Origin: Coenobita brevimanus
Taxonomy: Eukaryota; Arthropoda; Malacostraca; Decapoda; Coenobitidae
DNA: 64,000 nt
Direction of reading: 5' to 3'
Assembly (NCBI GenBank): GCA_032717465.1
Contig: CM064669.1
Coordinates: 51,426,194-51,490,193 of the forward strand
Positions 33,901 to 41,479 of this stretch are shown here, in pieces; positions within the stretch are counted from its first letter, which is position 1; each line of letters starts with the position of its first letter. The translations under genes were made by a program, and so were the position numbers. Below the pieces are notes generated by a model. That model saw nothing but the letters and a program-made list of their open reading frames with translations. It did no database searches and was not told the DNA's origin.

Positions 33901-36900
33901 CCTCAGGGTTAAGAGACTGAACAGGGAGGCTGCCATAGATCATGCTGCGTGGAGAGCCGCCATTTGGTGACCAAGGCCAATGCATGCAAGCATGTTGGAG
34001 CCTTCAAAAATGAAAATGGAAAGTCCACAAATATGCGAATAGTGGAGGTTGACTGTATTTGTAATAGTAGTAGTAGTAGTAACAGTAATAGTAGTAAGAG
34101 GTGATGGCTAATGTTAGCTACTGTGTAAACATTATGCTAATGATTGTAACTAAGTATAGATACATAGAATTAATGAAAATCATAATACTAACATGTCACT
34201 AAAAAAATAAGAACACCAGGAAACTATATACTACGCTGGGTGGTAACCACATAACCAAATTTTGGCACCTGGTGGTTTAGTGGGTAATTAAGGTGCACCA
34301 ATCGGATTGAGCCTGTGTAGGTTTATATCCAAGGGGTGGTTGGGGTTTATTGCTCACGTAATGCCACTCAGGGATGAGTGAGGCTGGTCACTCTCATCTT
34401 AAATGTCAGGACCAATTTGCCTAGCTCTGGGCTCCTATGCCCCTCATGGGGCAACACTGGATTGGATGATAGTTGAATGAAAAAAACTAATAACAGTGAT
34501 AAATGTTACAAATAGATGACGAATGGAGGTAGGTCCTATATTACGTATTATGAAAATAATGATGAAGTTGGTGAAAATCATAAGGATAATGAAGATAGTG
34601 ATGAATAAAAAAATTGATAATTATGGTAACGAAGAAGAATAGTAAAGGGAATACTGTACTGTACTTGGTTTCTGTCTGGTAAAGTGAGGAGGGTCATAGT
34701 GAAGGAATTCTTGCTTGATCTATCAGTCTATCTATCTGAAAGAAATTTGCATACATCTATAAATACAGAATAACGGGTAAATGGTTGAATGAAAAGGAGG
34801 TTAAAAACTTAATTAATACTCACCTTTCTATTCTTGCTTGGCATGTATAAATCTCTCATAATTGCTCTCACCCACTTCCTGGAAATTTCCGCATTCTTGG
34901 GGAAGGAAAACACGTGCATTTGGGATCCTGATCTGTAATTTCCCGTGCAATTCGGGACCACACGTGTTAGGCATCCTTTATGCTGATAAATAACGAAGCC
35001 TGAATCACCATGCACAGTATTAGAAGGGAAAATTTGCATGGAAAGCAGTGTGCTCTAACCTCGACCTCACCATACATCATACTGAGGGAGGTGTTGAGGA
35101 CATGAGTCTGGACGCTCAGGTAGCACTCTCTTTGTCCGCTTCATCAGGTTAACCCCCAAAATAGCACAGGCCTGTGTTTCTCGGTGGCCTTGACCCAGCA
35201 GACTGCAGGCATAAGTTATCCTCCTCTGATAGCTTACCATTCTCCTCATGGGGGATAGGGAAGTAGCTTAGGGACATTTGGATAACCAGGCACTGGATCT
35301 GCCTGGTTCAGTCAGTGCCACCACATGAAGGTTTCCCTCTCCACCACTTGCCTTTACTGTCAGTCACATTATACATACATACATATGCAAAAATGACGCA
35401 GTGCTTTCCCCTCCCCTGTAGAGTATAATTGTTTCAGGTATTGGAAGTGGTAAGGCACCTTTAGAGCAGTGTCTCCAGCTTGCCTCTAGGAAGATAGTAG
35501 CTCAGCAGTGGAGAAAGTGTTGCCATCTCATAGTTGATGAAATTTCTATGGTTGATGGACAGTATTTTGAGGTGAGTTAGGCTTTTTCTTACTCTCTGGA
35601 CCCTACCTCACTCCATCCTTAGGTGTGAAAAACTGTATGGATGATGGTGATGATGAGGTCAGTTCATAATGAGTTGCCTTTCCAGGTTTTTTAATTTAGA
35701 TTTTCCAGCATTTTGTGTAAAATTAGAGCAAGTACATGAGATGGAGGGATGGGCTGTAAAGTGATGGTTATTGGGAAAGAAGGTGACTCCCAGTGTGATG
35801 TTACAGTGAATGGAGAGAGACTAGAATTGGTAAGAGAGTTCAAATACCTGGGTACAATGATAGAAAAGAGAGGAAAATGTGCAAAAGAAGTGGAAAGTAG
35901 AGTGACACAAGGAAGGAAAGTAGCTTGTGCAATAAAGGCCTTGATAAGAAAGAGGCTTGAGTGTTGCAGCTGTGCAAGGATTAGTGCCAACTTTAATATA
36001 CAGATGTCAGACTATGGTGTGGCATGAAAATGAAAAGTCAAGAGTAAGAGCAGTGGAGATAGGACTGCTGAGGAATCTATATGGAATACAGAGAGTGGAT
36101 AGGATATGGAATAATGTGATTCGTGAAAGATGCGAAGTGAGGAAGTCTATGGACACCAGAATCGAAGAGAATGTACTGTGGTGGTATGGTCATGTTAAGA
36201 GAATGGATAACAATAGAGTGGTGAAGAAGGTATATCTGAATGAATTTGAAGGAGGGAGGAGGTGAGGTAGGCCAAGAAGAAGGTGGGGGGATAAGGTGGA
36301 TGAGTGTGTGAGGAACAGAGGTATGGAAGTTGGTGAGGCTGAGAGACTGACAAGAGATTGAGCTGACTGGATGAATTTTGTGCAGAGAAGTGCATGACCA
36401 GGGATTTAGCACCCCATTTAATGTGACAGCATTCGGATTGGCTTTATTAGACAGGTATACAGTATGTGAAGCTACGAAGGTGGTGAAATTTTTGTGGCCT
36501 ATCTGATGGAGTCAGGATTTTGAGAGCTTGAATGATAAGTGAATGGAAGCATGGCCCATTGAATTGGGTAAACTTAATGTCTGGATGTTTCCTCTCCTCA
36601 CCCTGCCCTAGGATGGGAAAGGAGGTCTGGATGATGATGATGATGATTAGCATTTCAGTAGCACTCTTTGGTTACTACTGTCTTTGAAAAAGTGAGAAAT
36701 TAGGTTAGGATCAAGCTGGTTGGATGAATTTGGTGTGGTGGAGCACATGAGATTGGGAATGAGATGATGTTGAATGATGACAGTAATGATGATGATGGTG
36801 ATGACAGTGATGATGATGACAGCTTTCCAAATCCACAGAAACTAGAGGCAGTCGGTAGGATGATACGTGGCAATGACAAACCATTTGGTGGCATCCAGCT

Positions 36901-39900
36901 TATTCTATGTGGAGACTTCCTTCAGCTTCCGCCAGTTACCCGGCCTGGAGAAAAACAAGTGTTCTGCTTTCAAACCTCTGCCTGGGACTCCTCCATCACC
37001 CTCAACTTGGAGCTTACAGATGTTAAGAGGCAGAATGATCAAGAGTTTATTAGTATTTTGCAGGAAGTGCGAAGAGGCAGGTAAGGCCAGCTGATGTTTT
37101 GCATCTAGATGAGTGCTGGAGTGGAATGCTTTCATGTGGTGGTACTGATATAACCAGGTGATTCCACTGCCTCATTATACAAATGTCCCTCAGTAACTTC
37201 CCAATCTCCCAAAAGGAGGATGGTGGACTTCAGGATATAATTAACTTTGGCTTACAGTCTACTGGGTTGGCATCTAGGTGAAACTGGGGTTACAACTACC
37301 ATTACTACAGCTACTACTACATTTAGATAATAGTGTCCACTGCATATCACTCCTTCCGGAGAAAGGTGGCAGTAACAAGTGCCTCCAGTAATTTTTTCCC
37401 TGTGTATAAACAACCATCTTTGTGTGACACAACATCCTCTGTTTTGTCATCATCATCATCATCATCATCATCATCGACATCATCAGCAGTCATTATTATC
37501 CCGCCTCCTTTTCCTGCCCCACTCGTGGATGAGATTTGGTAGGATCCAAACAACAAGGGAAAGGAAAAATGTGATAAGGAAAGAACTTATGAACAGTATG
37601 CCCAGTGAAATGGCCCACAAAATCCTGACTCTGCCTTCAGGTTATAATGATGGTAATATTTCTTCAGGTGCTCAGAAGAGATGGTGAAGCGACTGCAGCA
37701 GACAGAACGTAACAACATAGAGAGGGATGGTATTAAAGCCACACGCCTTTGCACACACCGAGAAGATGTCAACAATATCAACTACCAACACCTTCTCAGA
37801 CTTTCAGGTATGCAGTCTGTGTATCATCCTGTCCTTTTTGTTGTATCAAGAGCGTAGGTGCTTGAGGTTAAGGTACTCAGTCCTCATACATGAAGGTGGC
37901 ATGAATGTGCAATGAATCCCATCCACATCATGGATGTAAACCCATATGTGCTAGAATACTGACCCCACATCACAGGCACAAACATCCACACTTCTGTGCT
38001 TCATGTTGTATGCCAGCTAGTCAGTCTGTGTGTTACAAAATGTAGAATTTTGCTGTCTTGATTCCGAATTTATGTATTGTGTTTGTCAGCAGGAGTGTCT
38101 CAGGTGTTCCAGGCAGTTGATAGTGACCCAAGTTTATCATCAACTCTGGATTCCCTCACCCCTGTGCCGGGCAGACTGGAGCTTAAGACTGGCACACAAG
38201 TTATGCTGTCCAAGAACCTGGATGTGACACGGGGCCTAGTGAATGGAGCTCGTGGAGTTGTCACCACTTTTAAAAATGGAGGTGAAGGTAAGAGGGAATG
38301 TGCAGAGGAAGCAGCCAGTGAGGAGGACTCATTTTAAATACCTTACTTGTTAGTGCATATTGCTGTTAGTGTGTGTGTGTACGCATGCACTTGTTACATT
38401 CCGAGTGGTGACGTCATCGGAAGAGTCTTGCGGTATGCGGCGGAGTCCGCTCCCTTGGAAGTGTGAGGCCGGTGAGTTTGGTTGTTTCGCATTCCAATAT
38501 TACTGATATTTCCTGGACTTGAGGATTGGGAGAATTGAAACATTTATGGGCAGAGAGAAGATATCCTTGAGTTGCTAATAATCTTAAAATGCACAGACCC
38601 ATTTTACTGTGTCTTTCATACTTACAGTTAAGTACCAGACTCTTTTCGGTGTATGAGGAGACTGTTCAATTAGCTCAAAGAGTTTGGTAAAACCGAAATA
38701 CAGTAAATCAAGGCTCATAATAAAAATGGTTTAGTGTTTGCAGATACCCATCACTTTCTTAGTCAGTCGCCTATATTCTCTCCGTATGGTAAGACCATTT
38801 CAAGGTACTGTACTTCTCCTAATGCTTTTCCAGCACACCCACAATGACACCACAATGCTGTTTCACTTCCTCATCTGTCTGTCTCTCTCTCCACATAACT
38901 CCACATGCCCAACTGGAGGGGCACTCAGTGGAGGTCATCTGCCCAACAAGGGCAGTGTAATTTCCAAAGCACTCTTCGTAATGGGTTAGGCTTCCTCATA
39001 ATTGATTAGGGTTTTGCAAAAAGTGTTTTCCATATCCAGAATCTGTAATACGATCTGGATTGGTCCCAAAAGTTAATCGATTGTTCCCTAGGACATTGGC
39101 TATCTACCCGCCAAATTTGGTCCAAATCTGTCTTTTAGTTTTTGAGTAATCCTGCTAACAGACAAACAAAGTAACAAACTAAAAAACAAATAAGGGTGAA
39201 AACATACTCTCCTTGTCAGAGAAAAAATGATGTCCTCATTAGGAAAAGAAATATAATTTTCACATTACCCAGATTTTTTTCTTTTTGGAGTTTATTTTAC
39301 AAAGCTTCATGGCAGAAAAAGACAACTATAGCTCTGCAATGTTTCTGCAGCTGTTCTTTGTGACTAGCATCATATCCCAGTGCTATTCCATTGTCACAAC
39401 GCAGCATTAGAAATGGCAGTGTCAGGCCAAGTTTAAGTAAAAAGAGTACAGTGTTGTTTTTTCAATGTTTCCTGTCAGGGTACCCAGTGGTGAGGTTCCT
39501 GTGTGGCACGACAACAGAAATACAGCATGATAAGTGGACAGTGAGAGCAGGAGGAGGTATCTTCCTGACACGTCGCCAGTTGCCATTAAAGTTGGCTTGG
39601 GCATTCTCCATTCACAAATCACAGGTATTATCAGTATTGTAAGATGTTCGGTACATGAGAGAGGGAGTTTGTGGGGGAGGGAAGGGACTTTGAGAAGAAC
39701 AATCTTTGATGAACAATGTGTGATACAAGCATACTGTAGTTCTTTTTCCTGTCCATGTGCTGTTTCATTTACAGGGTATGACACTTGACTGTGCCGAGAT
39801 GTCTCTGTCACGTGTTTTTGAGGCCGGGCAGGCATATGTGGCGCTCTCCAGAGCCAAGAATCTACAAGGACTTCGTGTGTTGGACTTTAACCCCTCGTGT

Positions 39901-39975
39901 GTGCGGGCCCACCCTGATGTCCTCAAGTTCTACCGTAATTTAGCAAGATATCGCATCCCTGGCAATAGCTTTTAG
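24559..39975 (+). CDS. PIF1: PIF1 5'-to-3' DNA helicase (11 coding exons)
   Basis: Joining 24559-24707, 24984-25284, 26525-26629, 27238-27352, 30333-30467, 35438-35571, 36839-37080, 37668-37807, 38093-38287, 39479-39624 and 39775-39975 gives 620 aa, close to the human length of about 640. All introns are GT-AG with consistent phase. PIF1 is a superfamily 1B ATPase of nucleus and mitochondria that unwinds G-quadruplex and R-loop structures and removes telomerase from DNA ends. Motifs seen: Walker A GSAGTGKS (about 224-231), Walker B LIVDEISM (299-306), PIF1-signature region after it, GDFLQLPPV (338-346), IHKSQGMTLD (550-559) and YVALSRA (575-581). The N-terminal 150 residues match the vertebrate PIF1 N-terminal domain. 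No break seen, so it is likely functional. Introns are full of retroposons. Confidence 0.95.
24812..24942. repeat. (GT)n microsatellite in PIF1 intron 1
   Basis: About 40 GT units grading into GTGC units, ending 40 bases before exon 2. Confidence 0.97.
24984..25284 (+). CDS. PIF1: PIF1 exon 2 (N-terminal domain)
   Basis: Reads [40 protein letters not shown], then [16 protein letters not shown]. The layout follows the metazoan PIF1 N-terminal domain. Acceptor TTACAG, donor AAG|GTACAG, ends in phase 0. Confidence 0.9.
25295..25525 (-). mobile_element. SINE-like element with (GTA)n
   Basis: (GTA)n then GCCCCTGGCTCATCTGAATG and complement of the SINE body to about 25525. Confidence 0.65.
25530..26524. 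other. PIF1 intron 2, unassigned
   Basis: CGAACTGTGAAACCG at 25598 and AAACCACGAACAAAG at 26076, with TTGGGGCT in both neighbourhoods, suggest the ends of a small transposon. The arms do not pair clearly, so it is not called. No exon seen. Confidence 0.3.
26525..26629 (+). CDS. PIF1: PIF1 exon 3 (linker)
   Basis: Thirty-five codons, phase 0 both sides: [20 protein letters not shown], then [16 protein letters not shown] low-complexity basic linker between the N-terminal and helicase domains, poorly conserved in the family. Acceptor GCCCAG, donor AAA|GTATGA. Confidence 0.75.
27238..27352 (+). CDS. PIF1: PIF1 exon 4 (helicase start)
   Basis: [20 protein letters not shown], then [19 protein letters not shown]. 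This is the Q-motif region (LTQEQ) leading into the Walker A strand. Ends in phase 1, donor TG|GTAAGG. Confidence 0.92.
27460..27620 (+). mobile_element. SINE-like element
   Basis: CCCAAAAGGAGGATGGCAGG, CCTGCAGTCCTCCGG and ACCTGGGGCCACAGCAAC, the common SINE 3' half. Confidence 0.6.
27640..27910 (+). pseudogene. Jockey-like RT fragment
   Basis: Reads [24 protein letters not shown] in the first frame, then [16 protein letters not shown] where the catalytic YADD should be, then [20 protein letters not shown]. The Tyr of YADD is changed and a frameshift lies near 27670, so it is dead. Confidence 0.8.
27911..28863. other. PIF1 intron 4, nothing recognised
   Basis: No splice-consistent exon or known repeat recognised between the RT fragment and the pogo-like element. 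A minus frame at 28408-28614 has no similarity I know. Confidence 0.3.
28864..29636 (+). mobile_element. pogo/Tigger-like DNA transposon, internally deleted
   Basis: Terminal inverted repeats: left CACTCAATCCTCGTAAATCG, right (as complement) CAGTCAATCCTCATAAATCA, each flanked by TA, the target duplication of the Tc1/mariner superfamily. Inside, 29208-29366 encodes 52 aa with [27 protein letters not shown]-like sequence, the first helix-turn-helix of a CENP-B/pogo transposase. It stops before the DDE domain, so this copy is non-autonomous. Confidence 0.82.
29865..30232 (+). mobile_element. Short retroposon: LINE leader joined to LINE-A tail
   Basis: Begins GGTAGGTGATGGTGACCATC, has the hairpin (GGTTTCATG ... 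CCAGGAAACC), GGGTGGTAACCATATAACC, then GGGTTGGTGGAGGGTTAGTG, CTAACTCAGAGACAAACGGC and the LINE-A end with ATAGATAGATATATAGAT. About 370 bases, no coding part. Confidence 0.72.
30236..30310 (+). repeat. Short dispersed repeat
   Basis: ACTCAGCATTCAAAGTGGAG, then GGCAGTTTCAGGCC and TTAGATTAAAAAGAATAAAG. Related copies at about 14315, 26840, 39395, 47375 and 55340 (complement). It ends 23 bases before PIF1 exon 5. Confidence 0.65.
30333..30467 (+). CDS. PIF1: PIF1 exon 5 (Walker A)
   Basis: Completes GSAGTGKS (P-loop) and continues [20 protein letters not shown], then [18 protein letters not shown] (motif Ia region). Acceptor TTTTCAG, donor G|GTTAGA, phase 1 to phase 1. Confidence 0.96.
30540..30727 (+). 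mobile_element. LINE 3' end fragment (poly(A)-type family)
   Basis: CCTATCTCCTAATTAAGGCT and GAAATTTCATGCAACCAT match a segment at 62130-62170 that precedes a poly(A) tail. Confidence 0.45.
30900..32542. mobile_element. Inner inverted-repeat element
   Basis: Left CAGTAGATGCTCGATTTAAC, right (as complement) CAGTAGATGCTCGATCTAAA. The arms agree for about 30 bases. The interior holds a tRNA-like SINE at 31270-31500 and no recognisable transposase. Confidence 0.65.
31270..31500 (-). mobile_element. tRNA-derived SINE
   Basis: On the minus strand: A box in TGACTCGATTGGTAGAGAG and B box in AGGTTCAAATCCC, then a body through CAGACTTTACCGATCTACC. No matching acceptor stem, so not a tRNA gene. Confidence 0.7.
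32795..33995 (+). pseudogene. LINE-B copy (RT part, PHD-like finger, C-terminus)
   Basis: Starts [20 protein letters not shown], then [20 protein letters not shown] (RT block 4). The YADD box reads ADD after an in-frame stop. Next comes a Cys-rich block ([19 protein letters not shown], then [20 protein letters not shown] across frameshifts). A C-terminal part with [17 protein letters not shown] and [18 protein letters not shown] follows. Several stops and frameshifts, so inactive. 5' truncated. Confidence 0.8.
34210..34485 (+). mobile_element. tRNA-derived SINE behind a LINE-leader end
   Basis: GCTGGGTGGTAACCACATAA (leader end), then the SINE: A box in TGGTTTAGTGGGTAATTAAG, B box in GTAGGTTTATATCC, body CACTCAGGGATGAGTGAGGC and a 3' part ending GGGGCAACACTGGATTGG. 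Same arrangement at 52545-52990 (minus) and 54612-54890. Confidence 0.7.
34486..34823. other. PIF1 intron 5, nothing recognised
   Basis: AT-rich sequence with no exon or repeat family that I can name. Confidence 0.35.
34824..35039 (-). pseudogene. THAP-domain exon, antisense in PIF1 intron 5
   Basis: The minus strand reads [20 protein letters not shown] and then [40 protein letters not shown] and YMPSKNRK. It ends at a good donor, AAAG|GTGAGT (34824). This matches the first half of a THAP zinc finger, a DNA-binding domain found in THAP genes and P-element-type transposases. The first Cys ligand appears as Arg (RVVPNC). No following exon with the expected CxxHF was found, so it is probably a fossil. 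It could be part of a real gene on the other strand. Confidence 0.65.
35255..35375 (-). mobile_element. SINE-like element, head portion
   Basis: GGACATTTGGATAACCAGGC, CTGGATCTGCCTGGTTCAGT and ACCACATGAAGG, the complement of the SINE head. Confidence 0.5.
35438..35571 (+). CDS. PIF1: PIF1 exon 6 (Walker B)
   Basis: [20 protein letters not shown], then [19 protein letters not shown] and QYFE. DE of the Walker B box is intact. Acceptor TTTCAG, donor GAG|GTGAGT, phase 1 to phase 0. Confidence 0.96.
35600..36655 (+). pseudogene. LINE-C C-terminal part and 3' end
   Basis: A LINE-C tail relic (CTCACTCCATCCTTAGGTGT, GATGATGG) at 35600-35660 is followed by coding sequence: [80 protein letters not shown] and [16 protein letters not shown]. 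This is the region after the RT palm in an APE-type LINE. A frameshift near 35960 and stops show it is dead. The 3' UTR ends CCCTAGGATGGGAAAGGAGG plus (GATGAT)n at 36627-36650. Confidence 0.8.
36839..37080 (+). CDS. PIF1: PIF1 exon 7 (motif III)
   Basis: [80 protein letters not shown]. Contains the PIF1-family signature (KPFGGIQLI) and GDFLQLPPV. The acceptor TCCACAG lies 18 bases from a (GATGAT)n tail. Confidence 0.97.
37125..37330 (+). mobile_element. SINE-like element with (TAC)n tail
   Basis: CTTTCATGTGGTGGTACTGA, CCAAAAGGAGGATGGTGG, CAGTCTACTGGGTTGGCATC and CTACAGCTACTACTAC. Confidence 0.68.
37447..37478. repeat. (ATC)n microsatellite
   Basis: About ten ATC triplets. Confidence 0.95.
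37668..37807 (+). CDS. PIF1: PIF1 exon 8
   Basis: [48 protein letters not shown]. Contains the [11 protein letters not shown] segment conserved in the family. Acceptor TCTTCAG, donor CAG|GTATGC, phase 2 to phase 1. Confidence 0.95.
38093..38287 (+). CDS. PIF1: PIF1 exon 9
   Basis: [58 protein letters not shown]. KxGAQVML-LVNGxRG is the motif IV region. The acceptor is CAGCAG (a NAGNAG pair). The alternative start three bases upstream would add one Ala. Confidence 0.95.
38345..39390. other. PIF1 intron 9, mostly unassigned
   Basis: LINE-A-like CTCATCTGTCTGTCTCTCTC and CCACATAACTCCACATGCCC at 38865-38915 (complement orientation) and a dispersed-repeat block GCCAAATTTGGTCCAAATCT with GTTTTTGAGTAATCCTGCTA at 39105-39165. 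No exon seen. Confidence 0.4.
39479..39624 (+). CDS. PIF1: PIF1 exon 10
   Basis: [49 protein letters not shown]. Ends inside motif V (HKSQ-GMT). The acceptor CTGTCAG follows a short dispersed repeat at 39395-39455. Confidence 0.96.
39775..39975 (+). CDS. PIF1: PIF1 exon 11 (stop)
   Basis: [66 protein letters not shown] then TAG. YVALSRA is motif VI with the arginine finger. The tail is about 20 residues shorter than the human protein. Confidence 0.96.
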   Translation, partial: GMTLDCAEMSLSRVFEAGQAYVALSRAKNLQGLRVLDFNPSCVRAHPDVLKFYRNLARYRIPGNSF

Positions 39976-40151
39976 GAAATTAATCCACATAGGTTTTAAC
40001 ATCTTGAATATGGATGATATTCATTATAGTTTATTCAACTTAGGAAAACTCTCAAATTGAAGAGTTTTATTAAGGTTGTATCTAACTCCTCTTATTCAAA
40101 ACATCAGTCTGTCTTGAATGAAATCATCAAGAGATGGCAAGAATAATATGA

Positions 40152-40157
40152 AATAAA
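40152..40157 (+). terminator. PIF1: Likely PIF1 polyadenylation signal
   Basis: AATAAA 177 bases after the PIF1 stop codon, in AT-rich sequence. It is the first canonical hexamer downstream. Confidence 0.5.
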
Positions 40158-40344
40158 TGTCAGAAGGCTCAGTAGGTTAACTAGTTTGTCATGATCATGC
40201 AAAGTACAACTCACACATAATCCACTATGCTGTCACAATAATGCAGCCCCTCTCACCATGACACTTCTTGTTGTGGCTCCAGGCTTATCAGGAACACATT
40301 GAACATGACTGATGGATCCATTCCTGATTTATGAAAATGTTATA

Positions 40345-40437
40345 CTCTGAAATTAAGTCAGGATGCTGAAGATTTGAAAGGTGAGTGAATGAGAGTGTTG
40401 TTCATTGAGTTGGGCATGCTGTTGATTAGTTCACCCA

Positions 40438-40491
<54 letters not shown>

Positions 40492-40805
40492 GCGTGTGCG
40501 TGTGCGTGTGCGTGCGTGCGTGTGCGCGCGCGCGCGCTTACATACCTGTGTGCATGCCTGCATGAATGCATGCACATGTGCATGCATAAGCATACACATG
40601 TGCATGCATAAGCATACACATGTACATGCATTTGTGCATGTTTGTTTATTTGTTTGTGCTTTGCATGCACGTGTTCATGCATAAGCATACACACGTGCAT
40701 GTATGTGTAGTGCGTATTTGTTTGTTTGTTTGTGGTTGTTTCCCTTTTTTCTGAACCTTTTCGCATTCCACCTGTGGGTGGGAAATGATGATGATGATGA
40801 TGACT
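40345..40805 (+). mobile_element. LINE-C 3' end expanded by (GT)n
   Basis: AAGTCAGGATGCTGAAGATT, GAATGAGAGTGTTGTTCATT and GAGTTGGGCATGCTG match the LINE-C 3' UTR. Then (GT)n and GTGC/GCATGCAT repeats at 40440-40720. It ends ATTCCACCTGTGGGTGGG and (GATGAT)n at 40785-40803. Confidence 0.65.
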
Positions 40806-41054
40806 GTTTTTAGGAAGGAAACTCACACCATGAAAACCTGCATTATGGTATTAGTAAGAAACACAGATATTCTTATATTACCTTAAAACTGCATCGAACA
40901 TGCTGTATTGTCTTACTTAAGTTTATGAAGCTAATTTTAATTATATCTGTACTGTATTTGGCTTAACACAGTTAGGGCAAAATAAAAATAATTAAATGTG
41001 AGAAGAAATCTGCTGAACTGGAATATAGTAGTTTTATTCCTGTGATTACTGCTA

Positions 41055-41285
41055 TCAACCATAGGAGGTACTGTTTACTGTACTATGGTGCATTAGGTGA
41101 CCTTTGTATAAGATGAGAATGAGATGGAGGGTTGAGGTAGAGAGGTACAGTATGTGAGAGAGGGAGGGGGGAGTGTAAGCTGCAGAAAAGACAGTCAGAT
41201 GGCAGAGGACAGGGTGATATGGGGTTGATTCAGTCATTGCCACCCCTTTCAGATTAAGGTATCTGACTATAGATAGATAGATACT
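41055..41285 (+). mobile_element. LINE-A 3' end
   Basis: Diverged coding end, GGCAGAGGACAGGGTGATAT, then a degraded terminal module (TTGCCACCCCTTTCAGATTA) and ATAGATAGATAGAT. Confidence 0.65.
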
Positions 41286-41479
41286 GTAGACGATTTTGAA
41301 TTGAAGTTTTATATTTGTTGTAGCTAATATGTGTTGTATAAGATGGCTCCCCAGACCACCAATGATAAAGCTGTGATCAGTGACCACCAGACCATCAGTA
41401 TGGAGATAAACTTAATTGTTAAATACAGTACTGTACTTTGGAAAGTTAATGTTTCATTTTGTTTTGTCTATAAAGGCTC

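Larger units (their letters stand above)
30728..34057. mobile_element. Tigger-like MITE split by later insertions
   Basis: Left end CAGTTGACCCTCGCTATTCA at 30730, right end (as complement) TACAGTCAACCTCCACTATT at 34057. Between them sit a second inverted-repeat element (30900-32542) and a LINE-B copy (32795-33995). Without these the element would be roughly 0.5 kb. Confidence 0.6.

Noticed and set aside
24559..39975. Helitron helicase (PIF1-like) rather than a host PIF1 gene
   Set aside because: It has introns with perfect phases, a host-type N-terminal domain, all motifs intact, and no Rep/HUH domain or Helitron ends nearby.
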